Translations under genes and position numbers: made by a program
The notes under the pieces: generated by a model
The model's input: only the letters and a program-made list of their open reading frames with translations
The model's database searches: none
What the model was told of the DNA's origin: nothing
Part shown: positions 1 to 5,370 of the stretch, one piece after another
Layout of the letters: each line of letters opens with the position of its first letter
How positions within the stretch are numbered: position 1 is the first letter of the stretch
Assembly (NCBI GenBank): GCA_902783355.1
Contig: CACZQQ010000084.1
Location: 1-5,799 of the forward strand
Reading direction: 5' to 3'
Source: an uncultured bacterium
Lineage (GTDB): Bacteria > Verrucomicrobiota > Lentisphaeria > Oligosphaerales > Oligosphaeraceae
Length of the DNA stretch: 5,799 bases

Positions 1-1
1 C

Positions 2-769
2 CCGTTCCGCATCTTCGGCAACCTGTACTTCGTGGGGACGGAGCCCGCGTCCTGCCATCTCGTCGACACGCACGACGGCCTCATCCTGATCGACACGGGC
101 TATCCGCAGAGCGCCTATCTCGTCATCGAATCCATCTGGGAGCTGGGGTTCAAGCCGGCGGACGTGCGCTGCATCGTCCACAGCCACGGCCACTACGACC
201 ACATGGGGGCGACACGCGCCCTCGTGGAACTCACGCACGCCCGGACCTTCATCGGCGCGCCAGACGCCGCCTACGTCACGGGGCCGAACCCGCTCAACTG
301 GGCGGGCGAGGACGGCTACGACTTCACGGAGTTCTTCACGCCGGACGTCCTTCTGAAGGACGGCGATGTGGTTGAATTGGGCGACACGCGCATCCGCTGC
401 CTCTCCACGCCTGGCCACACGCCGGGCACCTTGTCCTTCCTCTTCGACGTGGAGGAAAAGGGGCGCGTCCTGCGCGCCGGCATGCATGGCGGCGTGGGGA
501 CAAATTCGCTTTCGACCGACTACATCCGCCGCATGGGGCTGCCGCTCGCCCTCCAGCAGCAGTTCCTGGACGGGCTTGACCGCCTCCGCCAGGAGCACGT
601 CGACATCTTCATTGGCAACCACGTGTGGAACAACGACACCGTCGGCAAGGGCGAGGCCCTGCGGCAGAACCCCGCCGTCAATCCCTTCGTCGACGAGACC
701 GCATGGCCGCTCTTCCTGGAGCGCTGCCGCGCCAATGCGCTGGCGTGCTTCGCGCAGAAGGAGGCGTGA
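2..769 (+). CDS. Metallo-beta-lactamase-fold hydrolase, subclass B3-like (5' end missing)
   Basis: This is a zinc-dependent hydrolase of the metallo-beta-lactamase superfamily. The reading frame is open from the window edge, and 255 residues are visible before the TGA. A GTG at 32 could be read as a start, but the ten residues before it (PFRIFGNLYF) continue the expected first beta-strand, so the true start lies upstream. Zinc ligands in visible numbering: H62, H64, D66 and H67 in HSHGHYDHMG, H139 in TPGHTPG, and H207 in GNHVWNND. The HxHxDH form followed by GHTPG resembles subclass B3 and its environmental relatives, which are about 270-300 residues long, so only a short N-terminus (and any signal peptide) is missing. 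The substrate is unknown: members include beta-lactamases, lactonases and other esterases. The gene converges on dgoD and ends at its own terminator, so shared function with dgoD is not implied. The fold is certain; the activity is not. Confidence 0.93.
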   Translation, partial: PFRIFGNLYFVGTEPASCHLVDTHDGLILIDTGYPQSAYLVIESIWELGFKPADVRCIVHSHGHYDHMGATRALVELTHARTFIGAPDAAYVTGPNPLNWAGEDGYDFTEFFTPDVLLKDGDVVELGDTRIRCLSTPGHTPGTLSFLFDVEEKGRVLRAGMHGGVGTNSLSTDYIRRMGLPLALQQQFLDGLDRLRQEHVDIFIGNHVWNNDTVGKGEALRQNPAVNPFVDETAWPLFLERCRANALACFAQKEA

Positions 770-773
770 CGGC

Positions 774-796
774 GCGCGGCGGCGGTGCCGCCGCGC
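774..796. repeat. GC-rich perfect hairpin after the MBL gene
   Basis: A 10-bp perfect inverted repeat (774-783 with 787-796) has a 3-base loop, GGT, and begins five bases after the hydrolase stop codon. All arm pairs are G-C. No T-tract follows on either strand, so it is not a canonical terminator by itself. It may protect the 3' end of the mRNA or help the terminator just downstream. Confidence 0.6.
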
Positions 797-813
797 ATGA
801 TATTCTGTCCTGC

Positions 814-842
814 GTCCGGGGCGCTAGCCTCGGACACTTTTT
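814..842 (+). terminator. Intrinsic terminator of the MBL hydrolase gene
   Basis: A 9-bp stem (814-822 with 827-835, one G-T wobble) closed by a GCTA loop is followed after two bases by TTTTT at 838-842. This orientation terminates + strand transcription leaving the hydrolase gene. The T-tract overlaps the TAA stop codon of the convergent dgoD gene (841-843). On the - strand the same stem has no T-tract after it, so any termination of dgoD here would be less canonical. Confidence 0.8.
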
Positions 843-1989
843 ACCACTCCGCGACGACGCCGTCGGCGGTGCGCCAGATGGGGTTCTTCCAGTCGTCCCA
901 CTTGGCGGCCGCCTCGCGCACCTTCGCCTCGTTGACCTCGACGCCCAGGCCCGGACGGTCGTTGCGGTAGACGGCGCCGTCCCTGTAGCCGAAGACCTCC
1001 TTGTCCTGCAGGTAGTCCAGCAGGTCGGCGCCCTTGTTGTAGTGGATGCCGAGGCTCTGCTCCTGGATGACGCAGTTGGGGGTGCAGTAGTCCAGCTGGA
1101 GGGAGGCCGCGAAGGCGACGGGGCCCAGCGGGCAGTGCGGCGCGACGGCCACGTCGAAGCACTCCGCCATGGCGGCGATCTTGCGGCATTCGAAGAGGCC
1201 GCCCGCGTGGCAGAGGTCGGGCTGGATGATGTCGGCGATGCCGCGCGTCAGGATGTCCTTGAAGCCCCAGCGGGTGAAGTTGCGCTCGCCGGTGGCGATG
1301 GGGGTCGACGTATGCCGCCGCAGCTCCGCGAAGGCCTCGATGTTGTCGATGAGGACGGGCTCCTCGATGAACATCAGATGATACGGCTCCAGCTCGTGCA
1401 TGAGGACGCGGGCCATCGCTTGGTGGACGCGTCCGTGGAAGTCGACCGCGATGCCGAACTCCTTGCCGAGCGCGTCGCGGATGGCGGCCACGCGGTTGAC
1501 CGCCGCCTCCACCTTGCTCCAGCTGTCGATGTAGTCCAGCTCGGGCGTGCCGTTCATCTTGATGGCCTTGTAGCCCTGCGCCGCCTTCTCCTTGGCGAGG
1601 CGCGCCGTGTCGTCCGGCCGGTCGCCGCCGATCCAGCAGTAGACCTTGATGCTCTCGCGGACCGCGCCGCCCAAGAGCGCGTAGGCGGGGACGCCCAGCG
1701 CCTTGCCGCGGATGTCCCACAGGCACTGCTCGATGCCTGAGAGCGCGCTGGTCAGGATGGGGCCGCCGCGGTAGAAGCCGCCGCGGTAGAGCATCTGGAA
1801 GGTGTCCTCGATGAGGGCGGGGTCGCGCCCGATGAGGAACTGCTCGTATTCCTTGACGGCGGCCGCGACGGTCTCCGCCTTGCCCTCGATGACCGGCTCG
1901 CCCCAGCCGACAAGCCCCTCGTCCGTGGACATCTTGAGGAAGAGCCAGCGCGGTGCGACCTTGAAGAGTTCCAGAGAAGTGATTTTCAT
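841..1989 (-). CDS. dgoD: D-galactonate dehydratase (enolase superfamily)
   Basis: This cytoplasmic enzyme dehydrates D-galactonate to 2-dehydro-3-deoxy-D-galactonate, the first step of the De Ley-Doudoroff branch of galactose and galactonate breakdown. The 382-residue length equals that of E. coli DgoD, and the two align from start (MKIT...PRW.FLK) to the shared VAEW C-terminus without obvious gaps. The cap domain covers about residues 1-115, followed by the mandelate-racemase-type barrel. Mg2+ ligands are D183, E209 and E235; the catalytic bases are H185 (DFHGRV) and the D258-H285 pair (QPDL, APHCPLGP); E310 is also present. The ATG at 1987-1989 is preceded only by a weak AGG seven bases upstream. 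It follows the TIM-barrel gene on the same strand by 66 bases but appears to have its own promoter, with the -10 inside a palindrome at 2036-2053. The partner genes for KDGal kinase (dgoK) and KDPGal aldolase (dgoA) are not in the window. Assignment is from remembered family sequences. Confidence 0.95.
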   Translation of the reverse strand: MKITSLELFKVAPRWLFLKMSTDEGLVGWGEPVIEGKAETVAAAVKEYEQFLIGRDPALIEDTFQMLYRGGFYRGGPILTSALSGIEQCLWDIRGKALGVPAYALLGGAVRESIKVYCWIGGDRPDDTARLAKEKAAQGYKAIKMNGTPELDYIDSWSKVEAAVNRVAAIRDALGKEFGIAVDFHGRVHQAMARVLMHELEPYHLMFIEEPVLIDNIEAFAELRRHTSTPIATGERNFTRWGFKDILTRGIADIIQPDLCHAGGLFECRKIAAMAECFDVAVAPHCPLGPVAFAASLQLDYCTPNCVIQEQSLGIHYNKGADLLDYLQDKEVFGYRDGAVYRNDRPGLGVEVNEAKVREAAAKWDDWKNPIWRTADGVVAEW

Positions 1990-2035
1990 GGGAAAGCCTG
2001 TTGAAAAGAAGGGTTGAAAGAAGGGGAGGTCAAGT

Positions 2036-2053
2036 GCGCATACTATAATGCGC
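2036..2053 (-). promoter_or_regulatory. Putative dgoD -10 promoter element inside an 18-bp palindrome
   Basis: On the - strand TATAGT (2047-2042) lies within the CATTATAGTAT element that also precedes the TIM-barrel gene. Transcription from here would give a 5' leader of roughly 45 bases before the dgoD ATG. No convincing -35 hexamer is found at 16-18 bases. The hexamer is flanked exactly by the arms GCGCAT (2036-2041) and ATGCGC (2048-2053), so a dimeric repressor could cover the -10. The promoter begins only a few bases after the stop codon of the upstream gene (2056-2058), and there is no terminator between the two genes, so read-through from upstream is also possible. Confidence 0.55.
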
Positions 2054-2055
2054 CG

Positions 2056-4110
2056 CTACGGAAGCGGTTCCTTCTCCAGACGGACGCGGACGCCCCTGAC
2101 CTGCGCGCCGCCCTGCGGCACGGTGATGAGGCCGCTGTTGCGCAGGACGCCGCCGCTCTGCTGGTTGAGCGCCACAAGCTCCTTGCTCGCGTTCATCGCA
2201 TCCGTGATGACGCGTCCGGGCACTTCAAGGCAGAAGATGCCGTCCAGGAAGACGTGGGCCTTTTCGCCGTAGAGCTGGATGCGGAGGCGTCGCGCCGCGT
2301 CGGGCAGGGCCGTGATGGCGGTCGCCGCGCCGTCGGCGACAATCCTGTCGGTGTAGAGGGTGACTTCGGCGTAGAAGCCGCCGGAGGAGAGGACGGCGCG
2401 CACGGAACCCGCGCCCGGCAGCGCGTCCCATTCGCCGCAGACCCAGTTGCGCTCCCACGGATGCTTTCCCGCGGCGAGCATGAGCGCGGTGGACGATTCC
2501 GCCTGCCACTGAAGGACGGTGGCCAGCTTGGGTTCGGGGGAGAGCTTCACGTCGATCCAGAAGTCCTTCAGTTCGACGCTCTCCTTCGAGTACGCGATCG
2601 CCGGCAGGGAGAAGAGGATTTCGTTGACGCCGGGCTTCAGCGCCTCGGGCGGCGCCTCGTAGAAGTGCAGCTCGCCGTCGGAGGAGAGGTGTTTCCACGC
2701 GACGCCGTTGGTGGAGAAATGCACCGCGCCCGGCTTGCCGTCCGCGACGAGGGTCGCTTTCAGCTGCGGTTTGACGCCTTCGGCGCGCAGCGCCGCGAAG
2801 TCGTCGCCGCATTCCAGCCTGAAGGGGAGGACGCGTCCGGCCTTGAGGGTGGAATGGCAGCCGAGGTAGAGTTCGGGCATGGTGTTGTAGGTGGTGCCCG
2901 TGCGCAGATAGGCGGCGGCCGTGTCGAGGGCGATGGGCGAGATGTAGTAGCGCTTGTCCTTCAGGCGCAGCCAGTCCGCGTTGGGCGCCATGCAGAACTT
3001 GACGCCCCATTCGTCGAACATGTTGAAGTAGTAGATGCCGTCGGCGCCCTGCTGGTAGGCGGCGGCCACGCGCGCCAGGTAGCATGGCTGTTGCTTGCGG
3101 GCGTGCAGGTGCGGGTTCCGCATGAAGGTCGGCATGTCGATGGACGGGTAGCACTTGACGCCGTACTTGTGGCAGAGGTCGACGCTCTTCGACCACGGCT
3201 GCAGCCGCATGTCGCACGACGGGGCGACGAGGTCGAAGACGCCCTCCGCCATGAGCCCCTCCCAGTCGAATCCGATGGCCTTGCAGTAGCCGGCGGAGTC
3301 GGGGCAGCGGATGCCCAGCAGGATGGGGCGGCCGCGCCTGCGGCCCGCGGCCTCCGTGCCCGCGCGCACCTGCCGCAGGAAGTCGCTGAACATCTCGACC
3401 TCCTCCGCGGAGGCTTCGGCGCCCCACGCCACCGACTTGAAGATGGTCGGCCAGCGGTTCATGTCGATGAAGAGGCCGTCGATGTCGTATTTTTCCGCGA
3501 CCTCGAGCATCAACGCGGCGTATCGGTCGCGCAACTCCTTGTGGGTGAAGTCGTAGGAACTCCATCTGCCGTAGGGCGACTTGTTCTCGTAGCTGCTCAC
3601 GAGCAGTTCGGGATGCGCGCGCTTGAACTGGCTGAATGAAGGGAAGGGCTTGTCCGGCTTGTCCGCAAAGTCATGCGTGTCGTTGAAGCGGAAGTCCGCG
3701 AAGATCTCCATGCCGTGCTGTCGCGCGTAGTCGATCTGCAGCTGCAGGATGTCGATGCCGTTGTCGATGCACCACTTGACGCCGTCCACGTGCGTGGCGC
3801 CGGGGGCGATTGTGCGGAACAGCGGTTCGCCGTTCTTGGTCGGCACCTTCATCTGGAAGGAAGAGCCGTTGATGCAGAAGACGATGGTGCTGACGGGATA
3901 CTTGGAGAGCCACGTGGTGCGCTTCGCCATGAGCGCCTCCACGGTCGGCGTCCCCTCGTGGATGTTGAAGTCGTCGCCGTCGTTGTCGTAGATGATGGGG
4001 CGCGGGCGCTCCTTCGCCGCCTGCTTCATCGCCGCCCATTCGGCGTCGGTCAATTCGGCGGCGGAGACAAGTAGGCCGATGGCGGCCAGGATGGCGAGCA
4101 GCTGTTTCAT
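2056..4110 (-). CDS. Secreted TIM-barrel protein resembling family-10-like (GHL) glycosyl hydrolases
   Basis: Probably an exported carbohydrate-active protein of 684 residues. I chose the ATG at 4108-4110 because it begins a clean signal peptide (MKQLLAILAAIGLLVSA, likely cleaved after residue 17); a TTG 42 bases upstream would bury that peptide. The mature N-terminus has IIYDNDGDD at about 39-47. Next come GMEIFADFRFNDTHDF (133-148), an FK..HPELL segment, and KYDIDGLFIDMNRWP (207-221). The barrel ends near GADGIYYFNMFDEWG (355-369). These recall the GHL10-type pattern of a barrel with xYDxDGxxxDxxR. Acidic residues at strand ends (D216, and D366 or E367) are catalytic candidates by inference only. 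Residues about 430-684 look like all-beta accessory domains (HVFLDG, GVRVRL). Similar proteins occur, as I recall, in planctomycetes and Lentisphaerota, mostly unassigned. No substrate can be named. The promoter -10 sits 7 bases from the ATG and no ribosome-binding site is visible. A terminator separates it from the pilin-like gene upstream. Confidence 0.9.
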   Translation of the reverse strand: MKQLLAILAAIGLLVSAAELTDAEWAAMKQAAKERPRPIIYDNDGDDFNIHEGTPTVEALMAKRTTWLSKYPVSTIVFCINGSSFQMKVPTKNGEPLFRTIAPGATHVDGVKWCIDNGIDILQLQIDYARQHGMEIFADFRFNDTHDFADKPDKPFPSFSQFKRAHPELLVSSYENKSPYGRWSSYDFTHKELRDRYAALMLEVAEKYDIDGLFIDMNRWPTIFKSVAWGAEASAEEVEMFSDFLRQVRAGTEAAGRRRGRPILLGIRCPDSAGYCKAIGFDWEGLMAEGVFDLVAPSCDMRLQPWSKSVDLCHKYGVKCYPSIDMPTFMRNPHLHARKQQPCYLARVAAAYQQGADGIYYFNMFDEWGVKFCMAPNADWLRLKDKRYYISPIALDTAAAYLRTGTTYNTMPELYLGCHSTLKAGRVLPFRLECGDDFAALRAEGVKPQLKATLVADGKPGAVHFSTNGVAWKHLSSDGELHFYEAPPEALKPGVNEILFSLPAIAYSKESVELKDFWIDVKLSPEPKLATVLQWQAESSTALMLAAGKHPWERNWVCGEWDALPGAGSVRAVLSSGGFYAEVTLYTDRIVADGAATAITALPDAARRLRIQLYGEKAHVFLDGIFCLEVPGRVITDAMNASKELVALNQQSGGVLRNSGLITVPQGGAQVRGVRVRLEKEPLP

Positions 4111-4115
4111 AAGAT

Positions 4116-4126
4116 ATACTATAATG
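4116..4126 (-). promoter_or_regulatory. -10 element of the TIM-barrel gene, leaderless arrangement
   Basis: CATTATAGTAT on the - strand is identical over 11 bases to the element in front of dgoD. Its TATAGT hexamer occupies 4123-4118, leaving 7 bases to the ATG at 4110. With the usual 6-7 base distance from -10 to start site, transcription would begin at or within a base or two of the ATG. No strong -35 is seen at 16-18 bases. Confidence 0.6.
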
Positions 4127-4150
4127 TTGATTTCAAAGGAAGGTTTGGGC

Positions 4151-4182
4151 AAAAAAAAGACCCGCGCAGAAATCCGCGCGGG
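4151..4182 (-). terminator. Intrinsic terminator of the pilin-like gene
   Basis: A perfect 7-bp stem (CCCGCGC at 4161-4167 with 4176-4182) has an 8-base loop and is followed on the - strand by TC and eight T residues (4160-4151). It begins 21 bases after the stop codon of the pilin-like gene and lies upstream of the TIM-barrel promoter, so the two genes are separate transcription units. Confidence 0.9.
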
Positions 4183-4203
4183 CTGCCGGTCATCATGTTC
4201 GGC

Positions 4204-4986
4204 CTACTTGACCACCTTGAAGGCCGTGCCGTCCTTCAGCAGGAGGTAGTTGATGTTGCTCTCCCACCCCGTGTTCAGGTGGTAGTCGGCGGGGTCGGAG
4301 GTCATGATGCCGCCCAGCTCGTAGGGGGTCACGGCGGCGGCATGGCCATCCATGAAATCCATGCAGACGCGGTCCTCGTGGGGCGCGCACATATACCAGC
4401 TGAGCGCCATCTGCACGATGCAGCTCTGCTGGACGCCGACCAGGGCGGCGCTTTCGGCGGAGTCGAAATGGAGGTAGCAGTTGGAGGGATTGGAAAGTTT
4501 GCCCATGTTCAGATAGCTCTCCCACGTGTTGGAGCCGACGCTCTTGGACCCTGTGTGGGCGACCAGATTCTGCTTGTAGGGCATGCACAGCGGCGCGCGG
4601 GACTCAAACGCCTGGTCGCCGCGGACGCAGTTGATGCCATAGACGCAGTGGGCGCTATCCGCCGTGGGCTTCTTGGTGAGCGGGCAGTGGCCGTCGCCCA
4701 GCGACATGTAGCCGTAGTAGTAGAAGATGCCCGGCCAGTAGTAGAGGGTCGTGTTGAAGCCAGCCTTCGTCCAGCTGGCGCGCGGCATCTGCACCGCCAT
4801 CTGGTTGTAGTCGTTGGCATAGATCTGCTCGAAGAGCGCCACCTGCTTGAGGGACGAGACGCAGGTGATGGTGCGGGCCTTCGCGCGCGCCTTCGCCAGC
4901 GCCGGCAGGAGCATCGCCGCCAGAATCGCAATGATCGCAATGACAACCAACAGTTCAATCAGGGTGAATGGTTTGCGGTGTGACAT
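4204..4986 (-). CDS. Pseudopilin-like protein: prepilin N-terminal signal plus H-X9-DG motif
   Basis: A 260-residue membrane-anchored, probably surface-exposed protein of the type II secretion/type IV pilin-like class. The N-terminus [19 protein letters not shown] is a class III prepilin signal: a short basic leader, then a hydrophobic helix to about residue 30 with the conserved Glu at mature position 5 (E11). The residue before the expected cleavage site is Pro, not the usual Gly. A charged AKARAKAR stretch follows. Near the C-terminus H203 and D213-G214 form the H-X9-DG motif of prepilin-processing-associated proteins. Nine cysteines (42, 101, 114, 120, 134, 170, 189, 200, 208) suggest disulfides after export. 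The ATG at 4984-4986 has a Shine-Dalgarno sequence; a TTG 33 bases upstream would spoil the short leader. It is a lone pilin gene with no assembly ATPase or prepilin peptidase nearby, as is common for the many paralogues in Lentisphaerota. It has its own promoter and terminator. Its function is unknown; a link to glycan handling is inference from neighbours. Confidence 0.93.
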   Translation of the reverse strand: MSHRKPFTLIELLVVIAIIAILAAMLLPALAKARAKARTITCVSSLKQVALFEQIYANDYNQMAVQMPRASWTKAGFNTTLYYWPGIFYYYGYMSLGDGHCPLTKKPTADSAHCVYGINCVRGDQAFESRAPLCMPYKQNLVAHTGSKSVGSNTWESYLNMGKLSNPSNCYLHFDSAESAALVGVQQSCIVQMALSWYMCAPHEDRVCMDFMDGHAAAVTPYELGGIMTSDPADYHLNTGWESNINYLLLKDGTAFKVVK

Positions 4987-4993
4987 GTCGGCT

Positions 4994-5000
4994 TTCCTTT
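4994..5000 (-). promoter_or_regulatory. Ribosome-binding site that fixes the pilin-like start
   Basis: AAAGGAA on the - strand places AGGA (4998-4995) eight bases before the ATG at 4986. It supports this ATG over the earlier in-frame TTG at 5019 and is the only clear Shine-Dalgarno sequence among the three visible starts. Confidence 0.8.
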
Positions 5001-5057
5001 GGGTTGTGGGGCGAAACAAGGAAACAAAACGGCGCTTTCAAGGATGGCTTTGGGCAT

Positions 5058-5086
5058 AGTATAATCCATGAAGATGGTATTTTCAA
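5058..5086 (-). promoter_or_regulatory. Sigma70-type promoter of the pilin-like gene
   Basis: On the - strand a -35 TTGAAA (5086-5081) is separated by exactly 17 bases from a -10 TATACT (5063-5058). The -10 lies in GATTATACTATG, the third copy of the shared window element. The predicted start site is near 5051, giving a leader of about 65 bases before the ATG at 4986. Very AT-rich DNA lies immediately upstream of the -35, as expected of an UP element. This is the best promoter in the window. Confidence 0.75.
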
Positions 5087-5136
5087 CTGTTGATGATGAT
5101 TTTTATAGAAAATTCAAAAATAGTTGAAAATATCAT
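5074..5136. repeat. AT-rich inverted repeat overlapping the pilin promoter -35
   Basis: Arms 5074-5088 and 5122-5136 are complementary over 15 positions with one G-T wobble (14 of 15 strict matches), separated by 33 bases. The inner 11 bases (TATTTTCAACT and its complement) match perfectly. The left arm contains the -35 TTGAAA of the pilin promoter; the right arm carries TTGAAA in the opposite orientation (5124-5129), and another copy lies at 5136-5141. This could be a pair of operator half-sites for a DNA-looping or dimeric regulator. As an RNA structure it would matter only if transcribed. Confidence 0.6.
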
Positions 5137-5259
5137 TGAAATAGATATGGATTTTCGGCAAACGCACGGAATATCAGGGCTGAAGGTCCCGTCTTCCGTG
5201 GGTGGCTTTCTCATGCGGCGGAGGGAGGCCGCCGTTTGCCATCCGCACAGGCGCATTGT

Positions 5260-5350
5260 CAAACGGATTTGCTTATGCCCGCGGCGTTCGCGAAATAGAA
5301 GACAGGCCAGGCCCCGTCCGCGTTTTCCCAGGCACGGGCAAATCCGCTTG
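5260..5350 (-). other. Possible structured RNA element downstream of the second hydrolase-like gene
   Basis: On the - strand 5350-5338 (starting CAAGCGGATTTGC) can pair with 5272-5260 over 13 bp with one G-U wobble, enclosing 65 bases. The innermost 9 bp (CGGATTTGC) are perfect. The enclosed part has smaller possible pairings (CCCGT with ACGGG, CGCGG with CCGCG), which are mutually exclusive in part. The wobble pairs only in the - strand RNA, which fits the direction of the gene ending 20 bases upstream. No T-tract follows. It may be a 3' UTR stem; I do not recognise a known RNA family. Confidence 0.35.
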
Positions 5351-5370
5351 TTGAAAAAGAGAAGTTCAGC

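Larger units (their letters stand above)
4987..5370. other. Gene-free region between the pilin-like gene and the second hydrolase-like gene
   Basis: This 384-base stretch has no convincing gene on either strand. From 4987 to about 5051 it is the 5' leader of the pilin-like mRNA. From 5058 to about 5155 it is strongly AT-rich and contains the pilin promoter and an inverted repeat. From about 5156 to 5370 it returns to GC-rich sequence, probably the 3' region of the gene ending at 5371. That part includes a long-range stem (5260-5272 with 5338-5350) and a small GC hairpin near 5213-5231, but no stem followed by a T-tract on the - strand, so no canonical terminator is seen for that gene. Confidence 0.7.

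Noticed and set aside
32..34. GTG as start of the metallo-hydrolase
   Set aside because: The frame is open to the window edge and the preceding residues fit the expected first strand, so the gene is truncated by the window.
824..1726. Second long open frame on the - strand inside dgoD
   Set aside because: It is an out-of-frame reading of dgoD rich in Arg, Gly and Pro, with no recognisable motif.
625..1740. Long open frame on the + strand across dgoD
   Set aside because: It is antisense to the clearly conserved dgoD, starts inside the hydrolase gene, and has the low-complexity Val/Ala/Asp/Arg composition typical of GC-rich shadow frames.
2225..3565. 446-codon open frame on the - strand inside the TIM-barrel gene
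   Set aside because: Frame-shifted shadow dominated by Arg, Pro, His and Gly, with no domain signature.
2014..3639. 541-codon open frame on the + strand opposite the TIM-barrel gene
   Set aside because: Antisense shadow with repetitive Val/Glu/Asp/Arg composition; the - strand gene has a signal peptide and coherent motifs.
4150..4152. TTG as upstream start of the TIM-barrel gene
   Set aside because: It would place 14 residues, encoded across the promoter element, before a good signal peptide; the ATG at 4110 is preferred.
4195..4983. 262-codon open frame on the + strand opposite the pilin-like gene
   Set aside because: Mirror of the pilin-like gene with biased composition; the pilin frame has a clear prepilin signal, H-X9-DG motif, ribosome-binding site and terminator.
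5017..5019. TTG as upstream start of the pilin-like gene
   Set aside because: The ATG at 4986 has a well-spaced AAAGGAA and yields the short basic leader expected for prepilins.
5213..5231. Small GC hairpin as terminator of the right-hand gene
   Set aside because: The stem is only 6-7 bp and is not followed by a T-tract on the - strand.
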